A DNA stretch of 41,256 bases from Oligoflexia bacterium. GTDB taxonomy: Bacteria > Bdellovibrionota_C > UBA2361 > JAFLCA01. The translations under genes were made by a program, and so were the position numbers. The stretch lies in the NCBI GenBank assembly GCA_019694465.1, contig JAIBBV010000034.1:1-41256 (forward strand), in the 5' to 3' direction. Positions 25,215-32,616 of the stretch are shown here, piece after piece. The notes under the pieces are model-generated. The model did no database searches, had not been told where the DNA came from, and worked only from the letters and a program-made list of their open reading frames with translations. Within the stretch, counting starts at the first letter, position 1. Each line of letters begins with the position of its first letter.

Positions 25215-26240
25215 ATGAGACAAGTGTGTGGTGGCGAGCCTGCCGGGCTTGCGGATTGCTCGTGGGGGACTCTTTCCCCGTTTCCTAAGATGGTAGTTTA
25301 TGACGAAGGGGCCGGTGGCGGCGGACTTTCGCAGGGTGATTGTCTTCAAGATCCAGTTAAGCTGCGAGATGGATTACGGGGCCTAATTGAAGATGGGCGA
25401 CTCCCAAGTGCGCCAGAAAAGCTGGCCCGCTTTGCCGAAATAATGCAGGCACTTCTGACGCGACGAGATTTTGTTCGTCCGCAACACATTGCGCCACAAC
25501 AGATCGCCCCATTTTTTGGGAATTATCCAGGTCCTTTTGGTATCAATGCGGATGTCCATTTGCCACTGATTTTTCCTGGCTTCACTGCGCCTAGCGCTGA
25601 AGATTTAGCCAGGTTAAAAGCACGCGACACCGAAGAGCCTTCCAAGTCCTTTACCTATGGCACCATGCCCTGGGGCGAGACAGCTGTGTTGCGTGAAATT
25701 GTGCGTGCTATGAAACCACGCACAGTCCTTGAGATAGGCACTAATATTGGCCTTCTTACACGAGAGATAGTGGATGTGTGTCCAGAGGATGCCGTAGTTT
25801 TTACGCTAGATTTGCCGCCCAGTATGCGCGAGCGAGCCTTTCAACCGCTTGATGACATTAATCTAAGCTACGTTAGACAAGAGCAGACGGATCAGGACGT
25901 AGGACGGGAAGTAAAACCACCCTACACGCGAGCGGCGCAAGTAATTCAGCTACTAGGCGACTCCCAAGTCTTCAACTTCAACGCACTTCGCAATATGGTT
26001 GACCTTGTGATCGTAGACGGCTTGCATTCCTATCCTGCACCGCTAGTAGACACTAGACATGCCCTAGAACTAGTGAACCTAGGTGGAGTAGTTGCTTGGG
26101 ATGATTACGGGAAATTATTCAGATTAGCAGGAGTGACCCTCACTTTATTGGAAATGGCTGTCAAGGAGCGCCGTCAGATCTACTGGGTGAATCATAACCA
26201 AAGCCTTTCGACTGGCTTGGCTTTCCATGTTACCCCTTAA
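25215..26240 (+). CDS. class I SAM-dependent methyltransferase
   Basis: About 341 aa from ATG 25215 (GGGGG lies 8-12 bases upstream; TTG 25209 is an alternative). Residues ~150-340 are a Rossmann methyltransferase: EPSKSFTYGTMPWGETAVLR, VLEIGTNIGLLTRE (SAM motif I), VVFTLDLPPS (motif II), NMVDLVIVDGLHSYPAPLVD and NLGGVVAWDDY. This resembles the Methyltransf_24 group that modifies glycans or lipids. The N-terminal ~130 residues are unrecognised. It is convergent with the glycan-type operon ending at 26272, consistent with decoration of a surface polymer. The substrate is unknown. Confidence 0.75.
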   Translation: MRQVCGGEPAGLADCSWGTLSPFPKMVVYDEGAGGGGLSQGDCLQDPVKLRDGLRGLIEDGRLPSAPEKLARFAEIMQALLTRRDFVRPQHIAPQQIAPFFGNYPGPFGINADVHLPLIFPGFTAPSAEDLARLKARDTEEPSKSFTYGTMPWGETAVLREIVRAMKPRTVLEIGTNIGLLTREIVDVCPEDAVVFTLDLPPSMRERAFQPLDDINLSYVRQEQTDQDVGREVKPPYTRAAQVIQLLGDSQVFNFNALRNMVDLVIVDGLHSYPAPLVDTRHALELVNLGGVVAWDDYGKLFRLAGVTLTLLEMAVKERRQIYWVNHNQSLSTGLAFHVTP

Positions 26241-26271
26241 GCACTTTTGAGAGGTCCTTATCTGGCCCGTC

Positions 26272-27789
26272 CTACTCACGCCCCTTAAGTGCGCGGCGCA
26301 GCTTCTCGCGGTTATCGCGAATGAAGAAACGCAGCGCACGACGCTTGGAATTCAGCCAGAAAAGCCAGTATCCTTTGCCAAGAAAAAACCTGAGTACAGA
26401 AGCTCGCAGTCGAGGAAGAAAACAGAACACATGTGACAGCATGTGCGCCTCTGTTTTGACGAATTGTAGCCCAGAATGATGCGGAAATGTCTGATGTGGG
26501 CTGCCATATTTGGGTATGGCTTTGCCTTGGCGCCGATGGGTTTCGATTACCCGAAATGCACGCCAACGCTTTTCCGATGACATAAGTTCATTGCAGGCTA
26601 AGGCTTCACGGCGAGTTAGCGATTTCGACTTAATAGCGTGACGATCTTGCGCACGTTGATAAGCTGCAAGGCCACGCGGGGTGCGAATTAACCCGAAGCT
26701 CCAACCTTGGTAGAAATCAACGCTCTTGTCAGGTGGAGCCATCCAAGGGTCGCCCACCGCTATGTCTGCAAACTCCGCCATAGCATCAAAGCAAGTTAGA
26801 CAACGTTCAGGGGTATAAAGGCGATAAAGAATGTTGATGACCTCAATTGAGCTTGGGCGATAGCCGCTACGGTTGCCGAAATAGACCGGATAAAGAGAGC
26901 CATCTTTAAGCTCCAGGTGGGGAGTGCCGGGATGCTTTCCAACTCGGGAGATGAACTTTTTCGCGTCTGCTGCTTTGTCTCCTAGTGACTCCCAAATAAT
27001 GCGAAAGGCTTCGTGCTCGATCGCAGCGTGGCAACATAGTCCAAGTGTTAAAACTATCCGTTCGCGTAGCCGCTCATCGAGAGCGACTGCTTTGGCAACT
27101 CCGTGTAGCTGGCAAGGTAAACCGACCACGGCATAGCGACCAGGAGTCTGTCTAATTTCGGCCAGGGCTGCGTTAGTAGCAGTAATCGCGTACTTGGATT
27201 TGGCTGTTTTCAGTAGCTCTTGCTTGCTGCGAGCTATAATTGCCCGTCCTTTCCACAGTACTGAGTCGTCAGGGGTAATGACCAGAGCGCCATCGATTTC
27301 CTTATGCTCTAGCATGTCGACTAGTAAGGCAGTAACAAGACCCCCGCTAGTTGATGCTGCGCGAAGCTCACTATCCTCTGCATAGGCAATGGCGGCATGC
27401 TCGAAATGACCATGAGTTTCAGTTAAGTTGACTGAATGACCCGAGTGGCTGTGCTGCATTTCTTGGAAGGCAAATTCGTCACCAGGACAAACTTTTACGC
27501 ACAAGTCGCAGTCCGTACAGGCTGTAAGGTTCTTAACTCGCGGATACTCCTCGTCGTCCACACTAAGTACACCAGTTGGGCAGATACCAACACAGGTTCC
27601 GCAGCGATGACACAGCCCCCCATCGACAATTCGCGCTAGTGCCCGTAGGGCACGTGGAGAGGAGTCCTGTGCGTCGTGTTCCCAAGATAGTGGAGCTAAG
27701 AAATCACCACTACGCCGCAATGCTGATTCCTGCCCTAATATGCGTAGTGTACGCGCAGCGCGCGGTGAATTAGGAGCGGACAGGCTCAT
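26272..27789 (-). CDS. FrhB-like oxidoreductase with two 4Fe-4S clusters
   Basis: The protein has 505 aa from ATG 27789 (CAGGTG upstream). Two ferredoxin motifs lie near the N-terminus: Cys60, 63, 66, 70 (CHRCGTCVGICP) and Cys91, 94, 97, 101 (CTDCDLCVKVCP), sufficient for two 4Fe-4S clusters. The body matches coenzyme F420 hydrogenase/dehydrogenase beta-subunit proteins: STSGGLVTALLVDMLE, VVGLPCQLHGV, RCLTCFDAMAEFADIAVGDP. The last ~110 residues are basic and aromatic (FFLGKGYWLFWLNSKRRALR) and may contact the membrane. Relatives occur in polysaccharide loci as flavin-dependent reductases. It overlaps the upstream GT4 gene by about 20 bases, as third gene of the operon. Confidence 0.85.
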   Translation of the reverse strand: MSLSAPNSPRAARTLRILGQESALRRSGDFLAPLSWEHDAQDSSPRALRALARIVDGGLCHRCGTCVGICPTGVLSVDDEEYPRVKNLTACTDCDLCVKVCPGDEFAFQEMQHSHSGHSVNLTETHGHFEHAAIAYAEDSELRAASTSGGLVTALLVDMLEHKEIDGALVITPDDSVLWKGRAIIARSKQELLKTAKSKYAITATNAALAEIRQTPGRYAVVGLPCQLHGVAKAVALDERLRERIVLTLGLCCHAAIEHEAFRIIWESLGDKAADAKKFISRVGKHPGTPHLELKDGSLYPVYFGNRSGYRPSSIEVINILYRLYTPERCLTCFDAMAEFADIAVGDPWMAPPDKSVDFYQGWSFGLIRTPRGLAAYQRAQDRHAIKSKSLTRREALACNELMSSEKRWRAFRVIETHRRQGKAIPKYGSPHQTFPHHSGLQFVKTEAHMLSHVFCFLPRLRASVLRFFLGKGYWLFWLNSKRRALRFFIRDNREKLRRALKGRE

Positions 27790-29053
27790 GCTGCACCTGA
27801 GAATCAACAAGTTGAGTCGTTTTGCCAATTAGCCGCGAATAAAGGCTCCTAAGCTGATGGGTGAAGGTATTTCGGCTGTAACGTGTCTGCACGAGTTGCA
27901 AGCTTTGCTCGACGCGTGTCTGACGTTCTCGGAGTGCTGCATCGCTTTTTTCCAGCGCCGCTTGCAACGCTAATGAAAAGTCGTTTGGATTTGGATCTGC
28001 AAGGTAGGCACAGGAGTTGTCCAGCACTTGAGTGTGCGAAATGATGCTAGTAGCCACAATCGGACGGGCCGCTGCCATATAGGAGTATAGCTTTAGTGGA
28101 GTGTTGGTCCCTACCAAACGTGGTGATGCTAGCACAGAGGCTAGAGCCATAAAGCTACCCATCTCAGCGAGCGGTCGAGCGCCTGTAATGCGCACGTGTC
28201 CATCGATACCCAGCTGCGTCACTTGCGCACGAAGCTGGGCCACTTGGCTTTGATTACCTCCCACAATTACAAGCACAGGCGGAGTAGCTCCACCTGTATT
28301 CAAAGTAATCTTATGGAATGCAGTGATCAAAAGTTCTACGCCCTGATATGGTTCAAGATTCCCTGTGTAAAGAATCACCGAGCGACCTTGTAGACTTAAC
28401 TCGTTAGTTAGGCGAACAATTGTCTCTTGATTGGGAACTTGCGCATCATCAAGCGGAAAGTCTTCAATCTGGTAAATCTGAGCTTCGGGTGCAAGTTGCC
28501 TGACTTTTGCTGTAAGCGACGAGCACACTGTAATGACCGCATCGCTGCGGCGCAAGCAAAACGATTCAATTGCTGCTACCAGCCACAAGAGTAGGCGCGA
28601 ACGCAGAAAGCCGCTGTTTTCAATCTGCGTCACCATGCATGAGTCCATGTCGAAAATGCAGCGTGCTCCACTCAGCCGAGAAAGGCCCCAGGCAATCACA
28701 CCAGCTTCTTCAACACCTTGAATAACCTGATAGCGTCGGGTGATGGCTAAAAATAAGGCGTGAATTGCTAGGCCAATATCCAAGATGGCCTTTTTCCATG
28801 AGGGGCCAATCGGCACTGACCTAATGCCGAACAGGCGCGGACAGCGCAGAATGCGTACGCCAGGGATATCTATCTCATCACCAATTGGGTAAACCAATAG
28901 ATCTACTGCTAAGCCAAATTCAGCAAGTGCTGTAGCCATGGCCCGCACGTTCATGGGCGTGCCACGATTAAGGAAAAATGGTTGTGGAGCAATCAATAGC
29001 ACACGACCAGGCGACTTTGTGCTTGCTTGTCCTGATGACCCGACTACGCTCAT
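27770..29053 (-). CDS. glycosyltransferase family 4
   Basis: The protein has 427 aa. The N-terminal Rossmann domain begins VLLIAPQPFFLNRGTPMNVR, the typical GT4 donor-side loop, with IFDMDSCMVTQIEN and DAVITVCSSLTAKVRQLAPE. The C-terminal domain has VILYTGNLEPYQGVELLITA, VIVGGNQSQV, ASVLASPRLVGTNTPLKLYS (nucleotide-sugar E/T-x-x-P-L motif region) and ARPIVATS. It probably transfers a sugar to a lipid- or polymer-linked acceptor on the cytoplasmic face. It overlaps the epimerase stop by four bases (ATGA, 29050-29053) and the next gene by about 20, so the three form one translationally coupled operon. Confidence 0.85.
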   Translation of the reverse strand: MSVVGSSGQASTKSPGRVLLIAPQPFFLNRGTPMNVRAMATALAEFGLAVDLLVYPIGDEIDIPGVRILRCPRLFGIRSVPIGPSWKKAILDIGLAIHALFLAITRRYQVIQGVEEAGVIAWGLSRLSGARCIFDMDSCMVTQIENSGFLRSRLLLWLVAAIESFCLRRSDAVITVCSSLTAKVRQLAPEAQIYQIEDFPLDDAQVPNQETIVRLTNELSLQGRSVILYTGNLEPYQGVELLITAFHKITLNTGGATPPVLVIVGGNQSQVAQLRAQVTQLGIDGHVRITGARPLAEMGSFMALASVLASPRLVGTNTPLKLYSYMAAARPIVATSIISHTQVLDNSCAYLADPNPNDFSLALQAALEKSDAALRERQTRVEQSLQLVQTRYSRNTFTHQLRSLYSRLIGKTTQLVDSQVQHEPVRS

Positions 29054-30066
29054 AGCCAGCCGTTCTCCTTATACCAGGTGAAGACGCGCTGTGCCTCTTC
29101 TTCGAAGTCATAGCGTGGACAAAAGGCAAGATCACGCAAAGCCTTGGTTGTATCGAAGGCGCGATTCTTGATAAAAAAATCGGCGCGACGCCTATGCAGT
29201 GGAGGTTCCCACCCAAATGGCCGGCAGGCCGCCTCCACGAGAGATCCTAGCAACTGGATCGGCCAAGCCGGTACGCTTATCGGAAGAAGTTTGACGCCAG
29301 CCAGGCCGGCAATGGTGCGATATACTTCGCGCATCGGCACAGGTCGGCGTCCAGCTATGATATACAGCTGGCCTACAGCCTCTTTCCTGAGAGCAGCAGC
29401 GATGTATGCATCAACTAAGTCGTGTACATAAATCCAATGGGTCCATTCCTTGCCTGAGCCTATAAGCGGCAAGCGGCGCCTGGCGATGCCACGGAATAAT
29501 TTTAATATACGCCGGTCGCCCTCTCCCCATATCATGGCTGGTCTAATAATGGCTCCACGAAGTGCGCCACTTTCGAATAGGGCGCGTGCGTACTTTTCGG
29601 CCTCGACTTTTGAAACTTGGTAAACATCGGTTGGGTGGTAGGGTTCAGTCTCGTCAGCGGGTGGGTTGCTGATGTGGCTATGAACACCGATAGTGCTGGT
29701 ATGAACTGCACGCTTAACTCCACTAGCTACAGCCGCGTCGAGCACATTCTTGGTGCCTTCCAAATTGACCTTGAAATAGAGATCGTCTGAAAACCTTGCT
29801 TCACGGTACAGGGCTGCGCAGTGGAAGATATAGGCCTGGCCCTTAATTGCACTAAACACCGCTTCTCGGTCACTAACATCGCCCAAGGCTACTTCTGCCC
29901 CGAGGCTTTTAAGCTCGGCCACGGCCTTTCCAGCTAAGGCAGGGCTATTGGGGCGCACTAGTATAGTAACTTTTGCACCTTCTTGCAGGAGCCTGCGCGC
30001 TAGGTGGCCACCGACAAATCCGGTTGCCCCTGTAACAAGCGCTTTTTCTCCAGCTAAGCTAGACAT
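29050..30066 (-). CDS. NAD-dependent epimerase/dehydratase (extended SDR)
   Basis: The protein has 338 aa from ATG 30066 (TAGGGA upstream); the longer frame to 30120 adds 18 residues without homology to the family. It has the GxxGxxG nucleotide motif in LVTGATGFVGGHLARRL, a D-serving loop GDVSDREAVFSAIKGQAYIF, and the catalytic tyrosine-lysine pair in YQVSKVEAEKYA preceded by TSTIGVHSH. It resembles 3-beta-HSD/epimerase-type extended SDRs that act on sugar nucleotides or on lipid alcohols. Context with a GT4 glycosyltransferase favours a sugar nucleotide. First gene of the operon. Confidence 0.85.
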   Translation of the reverse strand: MSSLAGEKALVTGATGFVGGHLARRLLQEGAKVTILVRPNSPALAGKAVAELKSLGAEVALGDVSDREAVFSAIKGQAYIFHCAALYREARFSDDLYFKVNLEGTKNVLDAAVASGVKRAVHTSTIGVHSHISNPPADETEPYHPTDVYQVSKVEAEKYARALFESGALRGAIIRPAMIWGEGDRRILKLFRGIARRRLPLIGSGKEWTHWIYVHDLVDAYIAAALRKEAVGQLYIIAGRRPVPMREVYRTIAGLAGVKLLPISVPAWPIQLLGSLVEAACRPFGWEPPLHRRRADFFIKNRAFDTTKALRDLAFCPRYDFEEEAQRVFTWYKENGWL

Positions 30067-30297
30067 GCCAATCCCTACAAAATGCGCCTTGATTCTGACC
30101 GACTCTAGGCCCAAGAGCAACCGAAGTAGTCGTTGCGGCTGCCCAAAGTAAGCCTATTCAGCGCTTCCATAGAGCAAAAATCGCTATATACTCAGCGGCC
30201 AAGATTGCAGTTTGCAAAAGATTTCAAGGCAATGGGTAAATTAAGGGATCTGAGGCGGGTCATTTAAGCGCCTGAGTTTTTCACCAGAGGAGCCAAG

Positions 30298-31038
30298 TTG
30301 CTTGCACATAATACTATAACGCCAGATGTTGAAACGGCATCGGATGACTATGCTAGGCGCTTCTCTGGCCCCGTTGGGGACTACCTTTTAGGGGTGCAAA
30401 GACAGTATGTCAGAGCTGCATTCTCGGCACTCGGCTGCACCACAGGCGCCAAAGTGCTTGAGGTGGGTGGTGGGCATGCCCAGTTAACAAAAGCTTTCCT
30501 AGAGAGCGGGTACAAGGTCTGTGTGCAGGGCTCGGAGGCCTCCGCTCTTGGCCGGATTAAGCAGCTGGAGCTTAGCTTATCTCCAGCATTGACCCACGTA
30601 GAAAGTAGCCTATGGCAGCTGCCCTTTGCGGACCGAGAATTCGACGTGGTGGTGGCGGTTAGGCTGCTGGCCCATGTAGAAAAGTGGACGGAGCTGCTCG
30701 CTGAAATGGCGCGAGTGGCTCGCCTTGGGGTGGTAGTGGATTTTGCCAGCTTGTCTGCTCTAAACCGCTTAGCCCCGATTTTCTTTGGAGCTAAGCGAAA
30801 GCTGGAAGGTAATACGCGCCCGTTTTTTAGCTACACTCACGGGCAGATTGCAGACCAATTAAAAAAATTAGGCCTTCGGACCTGTTATGCGCATGGCCAA
30901 CTCCTTTTTCCAATGGCATTACATCGCGGCCTTAAGTCCCCCATTGTTTCTAGGGCGCTGGAAGGATTGGGGGATGTAATTGGACTTAGGGAAGCCTTTG
31001 GCTCTCCCGTCATCATGGCAGCTCGCCGTGCCCTATAG
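30298..31038 (+). CDS. class I SAM-dependent methyltransferase
   Basis: The protein has 246 aa from a TTG start at 30298, supported by AGAGGAG at 30286-30292. It has VLEVGGGHAQLTKAFLESGY (SAM motif I), LWQLPFADREFDVVVAVRLL (motif III-like region) and HVEKWTELLAEMARVARLGV, as in Methyltransf_11/25. The C-terminal part (FFSYTHGQIADQLKKLGLRT) is typical of methyltransferases of glycan or lipid substrates. It diverges from the epimerase-GT4-FrhB operon across 231 bases. A role in decorating the same polymer is inferred from position only. Confidence 0.8.
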   Translation: MLAHNTITPDVETASDDYARRFSGPVGDYLLGVQRQYVRAAFSALGCTTGAKVLEVGGGHAQLTKAFLESGYKVCVQGSEASALGRIKQLELSLSPALTHVESSLWQLPFADREFDVVVAVRLLAHVEKWTELLAEMARVARLGVVVDFASLSALNRLAPIFFGAKRKLEGNTRPFFSYTHGQIADQLKKLGLRTCYAHGQLLFPMALHRGLKSPIVSRALEGLGDVIGLREAFGSPVIMAARRAL

Positions 31039-31305
31039 CAGACCGCATAGTTCCACAAGAGGAGAAGGAACAAGGTTCGCATGTCGAAAGAAACGACATT
31101 ATGAACGGTATAACTAGCTAGAAACATTGAAGTTAGCACTTAACTTGGCGAGCTGATTGGGTCGTTAATAGATCGATTAGCTTTGTCGAACGCTATTTGC
31201 AGTCGTTGGTGGTGCTTTAGAAAGATTGATTGATATCAAGGTATTAGGTAGACTAACATACTAATATAATTAGCTTTTTTGTCAGACTTATGAGCCAAAT
31301 CGACT

Positions 31306-31336
31306 TTGACTTCCCGAGCCCCTGAAGCGGTATGAT
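31306..31336 (+). promoter_or_regulatory. sigma70-like promoter for the 43-aa peptide gene
   Basis: TTGACT (31306-31311) and TATGAT (31331-31336) are separated by 19 bases, slightly longer than ideal. Transcription would start near 31343, giving a leader of about 86 bases. The leader holds a ctggcccc/ggggacag hairpin before the ribosome-binding site. This is the clearest promoter match seen in the window. The rest of the 390-base gap 31039-31428 shows nothing else I can call. Confidence 0.5.
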
Positions 31337-31428
31337 CTGGGTGTTCAAAAAACAAACCTTTGGAATGCTCTGGCCCCATTGGGGACAGGGAGGAATTTCA
31401 GGGGGAAATCTTTAGAAAAGGGAATCTT

Positions 31429-31560
31429 ATGTCAAATACAAATCAAGGCGGATGCGGATGCGGAGATAAGAAGCCAGCAGCAGGAAAGCCAGCTGGTTCT
31501 TGCGGAACAGCTACTCCTACAGCTGCTAAGCCAACAACCAACACTCCTCCTAAGAAGTAA
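31429..31560 (+). CDS. 43-aa Cys/Gly-rich small protein
   Basis: The ATG at 31429 follows AAAGGGA (31417-31423). A longer in-frame reading from 31360 is less likely because it lacks a ribosome-binding site. The peptide begins MSNTNQGGCGCGDKKPAAGK, has three cysteines (9, 11, 25) and continues with Ala/Pro/Thr-rich, lysine-ending sequence. There is no signal peptide. It has its own promoter-like sequence and a strong terminator, implying a separate, possibly abundant transcript. A metal-binding role or a modified-peptide (RiPP-like) precursor are both conceivable. No modification enzyme is adjacent, and I do not recognise the family. Confidence 0.6.
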   Translation: MSNTNQGGCGCGDKKPAAGKPAGSCGTATPTAAKPTTNTPPKK

Positions 31561-31604
31561 TTTCTTAGAAAGTGACGTCCAAAGCTTAATAGCTTAGGAC
31601 GAAG

Positions 31605-31640
31605 CAAAGGCCTGAAGCCCTAAAAAGCTTCGGGCCTTTG
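31605..31640. terminator. intrinsic terminator, probably bidirectional
   Basis: The arm caaaggcctgaagc (31605-31618) pairs with gcttcgggcctttg (31627-31640) over 14 bp with one T-G wobble, with loop cctaaaaa, followed by tcgtttt. It ends the 43-aa peptide gene. The convergent RnfD-like gene stops inside it at 31620, so it can serve both strands. Confidence 0.85.
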
Positions 31641-32456
31641 TCGTTTTAAATGACTTACAACGGTCGGTATGCAGGCTGAGGTAAGGAAAAGGGCGTAAAA
31701 ATTCCCATAAGGCACCTGATAAAAGCGCAGTACAGCGTCAAAGAATGCAATAAAAACTGCGTAGGTAATGCCAGCGCGGGTTGACTGAGGGGCCGTGGCG
31801 GGGTCGCTAATCATGTGGAACGAGAATAGAAGTAATGCTGGGCTAAGGATTGGTAAGGCCGCTGCGATTGGACTGCCGCCGGATAAAAAGGCGCGCACCC
31901 AGGCAAAGAATAAGAACCCAACTATCCAGGCCGCAGATATAATTGCTTGTTTGGCATAGACGACAGTAATGCAGCCAAGCGCAAAGAATGTGAGAGAGGG
32001 GAGGAATAGACCGCTAAATAGGCTGGGGATTCCGGTCGCGTAATATGAGAAACACAGCAGCACTGCTACCACTCCAAAATTTGCAGGGTTGAATATGTGA
32101 CTGTTGCCATTTCGCAGCAGCCCTTTGGAGAAAATGGCAAGGCTTACCGCGAGGACGTAAAGCGCTGGGAAGCGTGAATCTAGAAGCAAACTGGTTGCCA
32201 GTCCTATTATGAGTGCCGAAATTGGAAACCTTAACACCCGGTACTTTAGGACTCCAATTAGGACATCAAGCAGCAGTGCTGTACCGCAACATAATGCAGT
32301 CACCCAGTGTGGGCGGTCCATCGAGAATATTTCTCGCGCCGAGATGGAGTAGGCCAGCAAAATAGCCAGCTGAAGATAGCGTGCGTCGCGCCAATGGGGT
32401 GGGCTTTGAATTTTTATAGCGGTTCCCAAAAATAATTGCCGCGAGAAATGGGTCAT
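31620..32456 (-). CDS. RnfD/NqrB-like membrane protein
   Basis: The protein has 278 aa with about ten membrane helices. It contains HIFNPANFGVVAVLLCFSYY, SPALLLFSFHMISDPATAPQ, and AFFDAVLRFYQVPYGNFYAL. These match the NQR2/RnfD/RnfE family, where the M-x-S/T-D-P-x-T-x-P segment is highly conserved. RnfD and NqrB carry covalently bound FMN in ion-pumping redox complexes, but the usual FMN-threonine S(G)AT motif is not evident and none of the other rnf/nqr genes is nearby. It may thus be a stand-alone relative. It diverges from the FG-GAP/ASPIC-UnbV protein at 32617, a pairing I recall seeing for this subfamily. Confidence 0.75.
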   Translation of the reverse strand: MTHFSRQLFLGTAIKIQSPPHWRDARYLQLAILLAYSISAREIFSMDRPHWVTALCCGTALLLDVLIGVLKYRVLRFPISALIIGLATSLLLDSRFPALYVLAVSLAIFSKGLLRNGNSHIFNPANFGVVAVLLCFSYYATGIPSLFSGLFLPSLTFFALGCITVVYAKQAIISAAWIVGFLFFAWVRAFLSGGSPIAAALPILSPALLLFSFHMISDPATAPQSTRAGITYAVFIAFFDAVLRFYQVPYGNFYALFLTSACIPTVVSHLKRQRPEAF

Positions 32457-32616
32457 CTAAACCATTGATGTACTAGCATATGATGATGAGTCGGATCGTA
32501 ATAGAGAAATATTAATGTTGCCTCTTCGGCGCGACTGTCTTCCCTTAGTGAGCCGCCGAAAAGTTCTCCATATAATAGTAGCTTAGTTTTGCTGCCTGTG
32601 GCATCCGGAATCAGAT

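Noticed and set aside
26272..27789. True F420-reducing hydrogenase beta subunit
   Set aside because: No other hydrogenase subunit genes are nearby; the glycan context and extra C-terminal region point to an FrhB-like relative.
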